From the NCBI GenBank assembly GCA_027605045.1, contig JAQFWX010000014.1, forward strand, positions 1,051,391 to 1,115,390: DNA of 64,000 nt, read 5' to 3'. This document shows, piece after piece, positions 49,038 through 59,892 of the stretch (the first letter of the stretch is position 1; each line of letters begins with the position of its first letter). The notes below the pieces were generated by a model that was given only the letters and a program-made list of their open reading frames with translations, had not been told where the DNA came from and ran no database searches. The translations under genes were made by a program, and so were the position numbers. The DNA is from Phallus indusiatus. Lineage: Eukaryota; Basidiomycota; Agaricomycetes; Phallales; Phallaceae.

Positions 49038-51436
49038 TTTCGAGAATGAGGGATGAAACTACAGATGTACTAAATAATTGGGGGAGCGAGATGAATGGGA
49101 GATCTTGTACTTTCACGTTTGACAGACTGCTGATTCTTTAAATATTAGCAATTTTGATAATTTATTTGGGCCTCATCTTCAGAATATGTATATCCCACGG
49201 TATGGTCTCTGGAGTACTCTGTCGCCTTTCATACCACAATATGACATGTTGGCATCAGTGATCTGGGTTTGGAACTTCGGCAATCTTGGATGACTTGGCG
49301 CGAGCTGAGATTTCCAGGCCGCACGTGCTCTGGAGCTAAAACTCAGATCAATAATCAATATTAATCAATGACGGCTTGAAGCTTGTGATTTCGTCGCGGT
49401 GTCAGAAATATTTTTTTATAATAGGAGATTTTAGCGAGAAGTCTGATTGGCACAGTACTAGCTGGAGAAGTTGATAAGAGTATCCATAAAAAAAGCCTTT
49501 TATTTAGATCAGTTATTTGACTGAATTATAGCTGATCATGATAGAGTGTAACCAGTGCCAGATTGACAACATGCAACTTCAATATAGTCGGTAGCATGTC
49601 CGGCGAATTTCCTTGCAATTGTTATGAGAATAGAGAAAAAGAAATTACCTTAATCTTTTACCAGCTGACTATGGATTGATTCATATGGAAAACGTGGAGC
49701 ACATATCCGGTGACCGGTCTTTCCTTAAGGAGCAGTAAATTGATGCGAGATTCAGACAAAGCTTTGTTTACTGATTGGTAAGTCTCGTATTTTGGAACGA
49801 GTACATCATACAGATATTAATGAAAAGCTCAACGACGGACAGCAAGTAGGGGCGTACGGAGTGCCACCGATCAATGGCGAGCGTCTCACTAATAATCAGA
49901 GCACAGATCTGACCGAGTTGGTTCTAAGACGCAGGCAAAGCGTCGTTGCTGAGTGCAGCCTATAACAACGAGAGTCAAGTCAATTATTGGATCGTGGGCG
50001 TACTATACGTACCCCACTGTATCACACGCGTCATTCCGAGAGGTTGCCCCTATAGGCTAGACAAGGTATGGCTGACTTTCGCAGAATTTGTCAGCCCAAA
50101 AATCCACCAGAAAAGACAAGGAAAATCCGGATGCCATGTATCAAATGTGCAGATGGTATTGTGTACATTTGACTCCGAAGTAATAATTACTAGAACCCGA
50201 TTCGTCAAAAAGAATACATACCTTAAGTATAATAAGTTTTGGCGTCGGATGAGCCGCCGCGTTATCTCAACAACGTGCGAACTTATAAAAAATTGACTAG
50301 AATTGTACTTACCACTTTACGACCCATTGTGCTATGACAGATTTTGATGTCACTAATCGGGTCAAGTCTTGGAGTAACAGTATTGATTCTGTCACCAAAT
50401 TTTCCCATGTATTGAAATCAAATAAATATAATAGCTAATGTTGTTCCGTTTCAAGTGGAATTCTCAGAATGGTTCGCTGATGAGGATCTGAAGTGAATTA
50501 GTCGGTGAGTAAATGGCTGAACAGCTTGCGATCGGAAATGAATCGAAAGCACACCTGAATGAATACCGGTATTCGAAGACATCTCTAAGAGCAGTGATGG
50601 AGAAAATGACCACAAGACTCTATAGCCGACCAGAAGACTTGGCAGTGATGTTCAAGCTCACTATACTATCGTGATACACTTACAATCCCTTATTGAAAAG
50701 ACTTTGATAAGGATGCACGGTGCGTATACTTGAATGATCAACAAGCTAAAAAAGAGCATGCACAGATCGCGCACTAAAGCACGCTGTTCTTGAACACAAG
50801 TTTACCCCACGATGAATGCAGTAGACGTTGTAAGATTCAATCCATCATATGAAATTCTGCATTTGTTGAGGGTCTTTGGTATTAGGTGCACCTCTACGCA
50901 CACTCGCATGGCTCTACAGCGCAAATGTCCATGGTTGCCCACGCCAGCAGTTCTTTGCGCGACGCGGCAGTCCTTCAAATCGATCTCGCCACGCATTCCT
51001 GGTGTGTTGTTCACGTCGGCCTAGTCGAATGTCTGCTCATCCTGCAAGCTCTCTCTCATCCATTCTGATCTCTGGCCTTGCTCAATAGCTTTCTACCAGG
51101 TGCTAGACAGACCGCGGAACGCGCACTGCAGAATGAACGATCAACATGAACAATGAATGGTATAGAGACAGAGAATAGACGGATTCACTTTTTGTGGAGA
51201 ATATGATGGCGGAAATCCAGGAAATTGTACATATCAATCATGTCAATTATGACAATGCGCGGGTTTCAGGCGGACGTCTGAGGATGTCGCCTGATGTGAT
51301 GTCGCTTGAGGTCGCCAACTGCAGATTCAAACTCAGATGGTCCGAATGTTCTCCCGTAAACACCTTGTCGATGTCGATGATTCCTCTCAGTCTGCATCGA
51401 TTCTGACTTAAATAGACGTACAGGTATATCTGGAAT
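49038..51436. other. Upstream flank of gene C (duplication unit 2)
   Basis: No coding sequence I can support. It holds the empty counterpart of the LINE 2 target site (AGGTGCACCTC at 50884). About 0.7 kb at 49240-50190 has no counterpart in unit 1, so it was inserted here or lost there. Confidence 0.45.
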
Positions 51437-51654
51437 TTGAAAATCTTCTTACTCTTCTTCCTTGACTACCTCACTTCAATCCGGAAGAATGTCACAGTTC
51501 TATCGACTTTGCCGCCCCGGAGTCCGCCATTGTCGCTGCCCACGAGAAGACCAACGGACACCTTCGTGACTACGGCTGTTCATTTCCGTTGGATTTGGGA
51601 ACGCCTCATTTTTCCCTTAGAAAAGAGACACAGTCTACAGAAACATGTAGCTCA

Positions 51655-52151
51655 GCTTGCCTGCGCTCGACGACGCACAAGCACACCACATTGCCAAAGT
51701 CTATCGCGTCTTTGTCTGCGAGAAGAAGCTGATGGCGTACGCCATCATGGAGTATATCACGCTGGTTCCCACTTGGCCCGACAATCTCTCCATCAAGGTT
51801 GCCGAAGCGGTTCCCTAGATGCAACGACGTGTCCCGGGCTCCCGAGGGCCTCAAATTCGGGCCCCTGGGATCAAAGCTCCTGCTTGCCAGACTCCCGACG
51901 GCGTTGCCTCTCGTTGCATCAAAACTCGCACAGCTCTTGAGCGATGCTTCAACGCGGTTCATCCTTTTTCTCGTCGCCTCGTACCTAACCGTTCGGCGCT
52001 AACCTTTTCCTCTACACTTTATCGACACCGTCTCCCCATGTGCTTTTCTAGGCAGACGCGATATACGCCAAGAGACATCAGCTTCGCCAATGAGCTCCTG
52101 GTGCTTACCCAGTCTGACATGTACCCAAGCAACTTTGGTGATATAGTTTGA
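51655..52151 (+). pseudogene. Fragment of an unknown fungal protein
   Basis: One frame (51655-51817) reads ALDDAQAHHIAKVYRVFVCEKKLMAYAIMEYITLVPTWPDNLSIKVAEAV before a stop, and the following frame (51819-52151) is open and Arg/Thr rich. The first piece looks like a real helical domain from a short hypothetical protein, now broken. I cannot name it. Confidence 0.3.
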
Positions 52152-53000
52152 CTGCCAGAAGTCCTTCGGCCTTTAAGCTTTACGCCCTGTTCCCATCCAC
52201 AGCTTTCGTACAACAAGTCGCGGCACAAATGTACGACTCTCAGACGTACCGCGATTTGATCGCGTTGTTCAATCTAGTTTCAATGAGCACAGTTGGACAC
52301 ACTACAGAACGCCGGCGTCTCCGAACAACCTGGTACGTGGATGTTAGGGGTTGGTTACTGGTTGTTGTGCTAATAATAGGATTTACATAAGCCTGGACGA
52401 CTTGGCACTACGCAGCAAATTCTTAGTTTGAGAGCTATTAGTTGAGCGCCCTCGCAGCGCGTTAAATGAATCGCCGCCTGGTACTACTTAAGGGATCATG
52501 CGAGGGTCCTACTGCTATTCTTCACAGCCTTAGCATTGCAGAGCTACCATGGAACGAACGCATTGAACGGTGTACATACCTTCGAATGTTTTTAACGAGG
52601 GTTATTCAGCTTCTTAACCACTTGGGTACATGAGTTCAAAACTCTTCAAAAAAAATTTCGACAGGCTCGAACGTATTTTCTCCGGTGCATTTAATATATA
52701 AGTCGTACAGCCAGTAATTCTATCCAATGCGTATTTATTGTCATGGTTAGATAAAATTGCATCAATTTCAAATAAAGGAAATGAAGGAAACAAATAATAT
52801 TGGGTATCAAAATTATAGTATACGAAGTTTCAAGTGACTTGAATTTTGAATTTCGAAAGAATGAATGTTCTCGGCTTGGACAGGATGATCGAATCCACTA
52901 TCAGGCATTCAGGTGTCGACTTCATTTTTGTTCTTCCCAGTTCAAGGCAGCATTCATCTAATACAACGAAGTTAGTTAGAGTACAATGGAACGAACTTAC
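52152..53000. other. Intergenic, nothing recognised
   Basis: AT-rich with many stops in all frames. No repeat or gene stands out. Confidence 0.4.
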
Positions 53001-53059
53001 CGCGCTATCTTATTTTTTCTTCGAGGGCATTTGCCGACGGAGTCTCAATATTCAAATAT

Positions 53060-53482
53060 TCATCTATAAAGCCTTCGGTTTCTTTGCAGTTCACCATCAG
53101 GTGGAGAAGGCAGAGATCCTCCACTTCCACTTCGATAAATGGTCGTATTTTGTTCAGATCTTCTCCTTCTCCTCCTCCTCTCCCGATCTCTCCTCCTTCT
53201 CGAGCTTGGGCCTGAGCTCTGGGGTTCGAAAGGTGGAGGGATGTTTTCTTTGTTCTCCTCTGAAAGATTTGAAGGAAGGAAAACTATTCGTGGAGGTTGA
53301 GAAGGCGGAAAAACCCACAAAAAAGACATGAGAAATCTAATTTGATGATAAAAAAAAGGACTCAAAGGTTGCGCTGTTGTTGAGCAGGAGGAATGAGGTG
53401 AAGGGAAGGATAGAAGATTGGAGGTCTTATATATCTTTGCCGAGCTGACTGCCAGGTCGTCCAACCGCTTCGTCATGGTCAC
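53060..53482 (-). CDS. Small basic hypothetical protein
   Basis: An open frame of up to 140 residues. The part from an internal Met at about 53329 (MSFLWVFPPSQPPRIVFL) through ENKENIPPPFEPQSSGPSSRRRRDRERRRRRRRSEQ is strongly basic and disordered. It ends shortly after, or splices near 53100 into a frame with GFIDEYLNIETPSANALEEKIR. No family recognised; may be a short regulatory or nuclear protein, or not a gene. Confidence 0.3.
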   Translation of the reverse strand: MTMTKRLDDLAVSSAKIYKTSNLLSFPSPHSSCSTTAQPLSPFFYHQIRFLMSFLWVFPPSQPPRIVFLPSNLSEENKENIPPPFEPQSSGPSSRRRRDRERRRRRRRSEQNTTIYRSGSGGSLPSPPDGELQRNRRLYR

Positions 53483-54174
53483 CTAGTGTTCATGGACTCT
53501 AGCAAGGACAACGTTTTACCTCGGACATAATATAACGATTCTCAGTCCAAACAACAACAGACCTCGTAACTCTTTCCTTTGAAACCGAAATTCTTTGTCC
53601 ATTACGGGGCACGATGGCGGAAGTTGACATGGACAACCTCCGAATTCGAATCTGGATCTCTTGCAACAGTGCTCGCTAGCAAAGCAATTATCTGACCCAA
53701 CACGAAAATCTTTCTGGAAAAGCTGAAGATATGTATTTGGGTTACTAGCACTACCTACTTTCCATAAACTTATTACATTCTTATCTCTATCTACACCAGT
53801 ATCACCAGTATATTCGTGCAATAATATTGGTTTATTTATTTAAAATGTGACAAACAACATACAAGCTTATACTAGGCGATCCCGTTCATCTCCATCGATT
53901 TTGAAAGTGAAACTGGTTGGTGGTCTACAGCAAACACTTTTGCGTAGAATTTTTTTGTTGCCCGAAAACCATCCGTCTAGGCAGAGTCATGAAAATTGCT
54001 GCCTCAGATGTCTTCAAACCGGTACCGGATTCGCAGATCGTTCTTCAAACGTTCACAGCGGTCCGACGCGTACGTGTAATGTTAGCCTTCCCACCGGGAT
54101 TTTTGATTTTGTTTCTTCAAATCAACTTTTGCTTCTCATACTATTAAATAGGAGACAATCCAACCGTTCAACGT

Positions 54175-55129
54175 TCAACGTCCGTCCGCTTGTTCTTGAC
54201 GAAGCACTGCAGGTCCGAGATAATCTTCCACCCGCTTTTTGAGATGTTTTTTGAAAAACTCAGAGAACGTCTCCTGAGTTTCTTTTCCTTCTCCTTTATT
54301 TGTGGAATCACCAAATGGTTGTTCTTTCGTTCTTTCGGACTTTCTTTCCGGGTCGACGTTATCATTCCGGATATCGACGGATGCACCCGCACCGAAATAG
54401 TCCTCCATCCGTTTCTTAACATGCTTTTTGAAAAACTCAGAGAACGATTCCTGGTCATTTTCTTCTTCGATATCACTTGTTTTTCGCTTTTGCTTATTAT
54501 TATTCGAGTCCCGTGGTTTTTGCTCGAGGTTATCATTTTGGTTATCGTCAATATCACGACTCTGAGTTGACTCCGGAACGTCCTTATCACGAGCCGGTGT
54601 AACCTCTCCCGTAATATCATCGTTATCGTTCACAGGTATAAATGGATTATCCCCAAAGAAGTTATTCAGGGTCAATTGTATATGATTCCGCAAGAATGTC
54701 GAGAACGATACATCTTGTTCTGGTAGTTGAGTTAGAGTCCGATCGTTGATCCGCTCCTCCTCATCTTTGCGCGTCCTTTCGTCGGCATCGCGATTATTGG
54801 ATAAAGACGCGTCTGTGGGTAGTCTATACAATAATCTCAGGATCAGCGTCTCTCAGGATTCATGATTCAGAACGAAGACCGAAAGAGTCGAGACTGAGAT
54901 CGGGAGCATGAATCAAGTTCAAAAATGTAATAGAAGTACTTGGTATATTATAGGAATTAGCCTTCCCAATAAGTAGTAAACCAGATTCGCATAATCCAAG
55001 TAGGTATAATCTTTGTTCATATGATAAAACATCCATCCGATCACGACAACTCTCAACATCGACTTCAAAGGAAGCAAAAGAGAGAAAGAGAGAAAGGAAA
55101 AAGAAACAATCTCGAGAGGAAAGAACCAA
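54175..55129 (-). CDS. Small protein with three FSxFxxxH repeats
   Basis: The 3' exon (54175-54831) is a 218-residue frame with three copies of a motif: VSFSTFLRNHIQLTLNNFFG, ESFSEFFKKHVKKRMEDYFG and ETFSEFFKKHLKKRVEDYLG, spaced by about 70 and 60 residues of acidic, Asn/Asp-rich linker. A 5' exon may lie in 54860-55129, where MVLSSRDCFFFLSLFLSFASFEVDVESCR looks like a signal peptide or membrane anchor, but the splice is uncertain. The repeats look like short amphipathic helices. I do not recognise the family. Confidence 0.5.
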
Positions 55130-55135
55130 ATCAAC

Positions 55136-57664
55136 CTACAAATCACATGCATGAGGTCTGAGCGCACACCACTCAGGTTGCAAATTAATAGCATTAACAC
55201 CCCGCTGAACGAGTCTGTACCGGAAATTGTGAAGACGAGGAAGAGCAGAGCTGACGTTGAGGTTGTCGCCCGTCCAGAATACTTCGGCTGAAGCAGCAGC
55301 ACGAGGCCAGACTATAGATTGATAGTTTTGCGGACCGCTTTGTTCCGTCCAGAGAAGTTGTTCGCCTGGTGATAACAAATCAGTTTTCTATCACATGTAC
55401 GGACAATGGGATTGTTTGTAGGCTTACCACCGAGAACGAGATGTTGTTGACTTTCGGTTAGGTTTGCAAGTGGGTCGAAAGAATACGCCTTTGTCACGAA
55501 AACGTATTAGCCGAAGACAGAGAAGAAGATCAAGTTGCTTAATATAACCTACCTTTTGCCATGTCTTGAAAGGATCGCACCAGCTATTCCTGTAACAAAC
55601 AGTTTCAGATACAATCCATGCGATGCACCAAATTGAGCAAATACCCCTCGACGTTGTTGCCAACCCATCCACCCGCACCACAGTCCTGTGACATGCAATC
55701 AGTCAAACAACCTTGAAGACTGGTAGAACAATGATCACTTACCAGATAGAAGTAGTCACTAGCAGCGTGAATGATCCTGTAGCCCTTGGCGGCAACACTA
55801 ATAGTAGAACAATGAGAAGGTTATGCACTACTCTAAGGGTTGTATACATACGCAGAGGCGTCTTCGGAAGAGATCCAGACTCTGATGATCAAATCAGTAT
55901 CGACAAGTAGTAGTATAATCACAAAGATACGCACAACGCAATGGTCTTGTTCGAGAGCGTAACATTATGGGCGAGCACCATCTCTGCAAGAAGAATAGAT
56001 CAAGCACTGCACGCTTATCAAACGAACATGATAACTTTGAAGCTTTACCTTCCCAAACCACAGGCGTCTTTCCCATTCCCTCCAAAACACTATGAGTTTG
56101 CTGCGTAAAAGAACTCAATGCCTCTTCGAACGTCTGTTTGTTCGCTTGCAACTCCTGCTGTGTCTGATTATCTTGATCATAACAAGGCATGTTGATCTCA
56201 TCACCGCCTGTCGAAAACAACGTCGACGGCAAAAGCTGAGCGGTCGATTTGAAAAGGGATTGAACGAATTGGATCACAGTTTTATCCGTGAAACGTAGTT
56301 GTCCTGCGGGAGGTTCTAAAGGAGTGGGAAGTCAGCCGGTTATACTATGTCACCACGAAAGAGGCGCTGTGTCTTTACCATTTGCAAATGTAGCCCAGGG
56401 TTGGAGATTGTTGCATGCGACAAAAGAAGGATGTGAAACAGAGATAGCTGCTGTATGTCCGGGTGTATCTATTTCCTATATCCCCGAAGATGCATTAGAT
56501 CATAGCGTGCGTCGATGAGAAGTGGCATATCCGTACCAGCATGACATCAATACCGCGCTTGAGGAAATGTCAGTAACTTGGACCCTCATGTTATGCAGCT
56601 TGCACAGTACTTACAGCGGCAGCATAAGAAACAACGTTTTGTACATCGGATTCCGTGTAAATGGATGAAGAATCATAAGCAGCTTCTGCCAGTTCTGGGC
56701 TAAATGAACGCACACGTTTGCATTTCATTTTTGACAAACATTAATGAAAAACTTTTAGATTAACTCACAAATTGTTCAGTTTAAGAGGGAAGCTCTGGCT
56801 GTCCACAATGTGCCAATGGAATGTGTTAATCTACGGTCATTATTTTTTTAACTTCATGCAAGGACATGACAAGGCGGTGCGGTTAATTACCTTCGTCGCA
56901 CTAAGCGAGTCTAACGTCGTTAGAATATCGGAAACTGGGAAGCTATCATTGCCAGTTCAGCTCCAATTTGGAAGAAAGATGAAAATAATGTGTAATCCTC
57001 ACTAATTGCGCGCCGTGTCAAGCATGAACCCTCGGTATGGATAGCGGGGAGAGTCGCTGATACTGATAGGGGCTTCTGTGGTATACGTTTCACCGTTGAG
57101 GTAATACCAAAGCTGGCTGAAAGTTGTCAATCCACGCAAAAGGCCCAATGTCCTATTTAACAATGAAGAACGCCCGCTGTTTCAGAAACTTGTTTTTTGG
57201 AGGCAATGAAAAGGTTCTACTTACGAGTTAGCAGTCAACTGAGCACTCGAACCGTCATTCGGAACATGCAAGGTATACGACTCGTCTCGTTGAGTCAGAT
57301 CAGCGACAGCTTCTTCAGAAATGCTCTTCACGGGTAGTTTCCCCGTTAACGACAAAGTGAGCGTTTTCAGCTGCTTAGCTGTCTTAAGAGACCCCGCAAG
57401 ACTTGCTCCTCGATCTGGAACGAGCAACTGGAGTTTATCGTTGGAAATGAAGCCTTTTGTACGTGTCACTGCATCTTTCAGATCTTGCGGCGCATTGTGT
57501 ACGGCGACGTTGATTGAGAACTGAGAAGAAAGACGTAGATTAGTCGACCCCGTGCTGAGCGTCCTTGGCCTGGGCCATAGTGCTGCAGCATTTCCGGACA
57601 GAGCTATGAGAAGCCCTACAACTATCAGTGCTTGATGCATGACGCGGAGGCCCGATACAGCCAT
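55136..57664 (-). CDS. Secreted beta-N-acetylhexosaminidase, GH20
   Basis: About 11 exons, hand-spliced; exon 1 is 57226-57664 and exon 2 57003-57152. It begins with a signal peptide (HQALIVVGLLIALSGNAAA), then the N-terminal domain (LWPRPRTLSTGSTNLRLSS). The (beta/alpha)8 domain shows [66 protein letters not shown], the catalytic FSTGGDEIN (Asp-Glu pair, about 56205), TPVVWEG, DCGAGGWVGNN and a C-terminal LGGEQLLWTEQSGPQNYQSIVWPRAAASAEVFW. It hydrolyses terminal N-acetylglucosamine from chito-oligosaccharides, in fungal cell-wall turnover or chitin use. All key motifs are intact. The start could be either ATG at 57664 or 57640. Confidence 0.93.
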
Positions 57665-58337
57665 TAAGCCAAAAGAACTGCAAAAGGCGAGGCTAAACGT
57701 TCACCATTTATATAGCGGTTGTGGAAGGAATTGAATTGACCCGGAGGTAAAGGCTCAGCAGAAAACTGCAGTTTGTTCACGTGACCTTGAGGTGCCACAT
57801 GGAATTTGACCATTCCACGAGGAGCATTTTCATGCGTTATTTCAAAATGGTCTTTTTTACTTGGCCTGGTGTTCCGTAAGTTATGATTATAGCAGGCAGA
57901 ACTTTTTACGGTTTTCAGCGATAAGTAGGTCTTATTGGCTCCAACGAATCTCATATATTGCCCACATGCTACACAGTGCTACTCATGGCAACTTGAAGCC
58001 CGATCAGGGTTAAGTATCAAGCTGATCTTCTGTTCTTTTTTCCTTATATATATATTTCTATTGCTTCAGAGGCCTTGAACGTATCACCCTTTCCCACAGA
58101 TCTATACGCTCTTTCAAAGCCGAGATGTTATCTTCGCCATGTGTGTCATCGTATTTGCAACCCAGTCTGCTCCTTCTCCACACCAGCTCATCAATATATG
58201 ACACAAATTCGACCGACCTGCGGACGTCATTCAAAGTCAGCTTCGATTGCGAGCCAGATTTAACCGGCGCGGTACTGAGGTCGTCAGCATATTGGGCAGC
58301 TTCGCTTTGAACATCGGCGACGGATAAAGAAAGTGCT

Positions 58338-59352
58338 TTAACGAGAAACTAAAGCGCCGTAATCACCGAGCTGTAAACGATAAATGACCACATGACCAGA
58401 TACGTATGGGCTCACTTTTAGCAGCAAACGAGCTCGTGGAGGCGAGATAGTATCCATATCTAAGGTAGTTTCGTGTTGTTGCTGTCGATCGCCAGGGTCA
58501 GCTTCACGATGGTCATTCTCCGGAACATCATCGGTAAACGGTGCTTGATCTCGAATCTTATCTCCTTCACGGTGCAGATCAATTCCCAGTTTGTTAGACC
58601 GTGATTTAAGAAGTGCCTCGAGGTTACGACAACGTTCTTTTAATTCCTCTGTCTCTTTATGTGCTAAATCCAATGCTGCTTTGATTGACGCCAAGTCCGG
58701 ACTTCTCTGTGAAAACACAAAAGTGGGTCACGATGGACAAATTACAATTTTGAGTCTTCTCTGTATATGTATAGCACCCGGAGAATAAAACGGGCTTACC
58801 TTATCCTTCAGCGGAGTTTTCATATGCTTCTTCAGTGGTGTCGATTCCTGCAAAGGTTCCTGAATCGACACATGGTTCCATAGAGGTGAATTGTTCGCCA
58901 GATCAATGAGGTCTGCACAAGGGAAAAACCATTAATGAGAAATCATGACGAAGATACGGTTTCCCAAAGAAAATGACACGCGTACCTGCTTCAGCATGAT
59001 TAAATGCCGCGTCTACACGAGGTGTACTTTAGAATGAGATAACGTCGACTGCGGTTTCTCCATGAATAGTAAAGGCCACACACGCGTTATTGAATAGATC
59101 GTCGCGGTCCTGGTTCCTTCATATATGTACATGTATTCTCAGCTGATTTGAAATCGAATTCGAAGCTGAGACAGACCTGCTAGGATTCCCCGCGAAATCA
59201 AATGGATTTGTAACTGTGTTGAGCTGCTGCTGTTGCTTCTTCTCCAAGTCATCTTCAGAATCGCTGTCAATCCCAAGAAGGTCCACCAACGCGTCGAATT
59301 GAGTGTCAGATATGAATTTTGGAGAGGAATCCTGCGATTTTGAAGATGACAT
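58338..59352 (-). CDS. Unknown coiled-coil protein
   Basis: Four or five exons: 59352 to about 59175 (MSSSKSQDSSPKFISDTQFDALVDLLGIDSDSEDDLEKKQQQ...NPFDFAGNPS), a short exon STPRVDAAFNHAEA (58985-59030), DLIDLANNSPLWNHVSIQEPLQESTPLKKHMKTPLKDK (58800-58915), and RSPDLASIKAALDLAHKETEELKERCRNLEALLKSRSNKLG onward (58435-58710), which is a coiled coil. The TPLKKHMKTPLKDK run contains two TP sites typical of proline-directed kinase targets. Ends at 58338. No family recognised; a cell-cycle or cytoskeletal adaptor is one possibility, as inference only. Confidence 0.6.
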
Positions 59353-59892
59353 GGCTAATAAGCGAGCTTGTAGCTACAACTTGAACGAACAGCGATGAAC
59401 GCGAACTTCAACTTGGCGCTAGTTACGTAACATAGCTGAGTCACCTCTAAGGGAAGGCTAATTTTCCATGTAGATTTCTTGATTTTTCTCTTCTTCAATG
59501 TCGGCTCTTTCGGATCCTCAAGCACGCTACAATCTTATGACTCGATTAGACGAAGTTCTTGGCAAGGATATAATGTTGTCGACACTGGCCGAAGGAAGAT
59601 CACCTAAATGCTACTGGGGTAGTATGGGCGACATACCTAAGTTGCCACGCGTCAAATCCTAAAATACACTTGAAGCACTTCATCTGGTGAATAGTCAACA
59701 TGTTTCTATTCATATATCCTCTAACACACGAAATCGCTGGTATTCAATTAAATAAGTATAGGAAGGCAGATGGAATATATATATCCAGAGGCAAACAAGC
59801 GCGTGATCGTGATACATCCATCATACACACACACACACATATACACACTGTACTCCCGCAATTTCCGTGTTTTCTTTTTCTTCCTCTTCCAT

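Larger units (their letters stand above)
36690..51330. repeat. Tandem duplication of a ~4.2 kb unit (gene B unit and gene C unit)
   Basis: Unit 1 runs from about 36690 to 40455 and resumes after LINE 2 at 46750 to about 47100. Unit 2 runs from about 47285 to 51330 in the same orientation. Paired landmarks: gene stops 36700/47291, start codons 38456/49037, AGGTGCACCTC 40445/50884, and GTCGCCAACTGCAGATTC at about 47052/51310. Subtracting LINE 2, offsets are about 4.1-4.8 kb, differing because of indels. The copies are clearly diverged, so the duplication is not recent. Confidence 0.8.

Noticed and set aside
53846..54570. Plus-strand ORFs opposite the FSxFxxxH protein
   Set aside because: Hydrophobic low-complexity shadows; the repeat-bearing minus frame is the convincing one.
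57664..57954. 96-residue ORF directly upstream of the GH20 gene
   Set aside because: No recognisable protein; it overlaps the GH20 ATG and is better taken as 5' UTR or promoter sequence.
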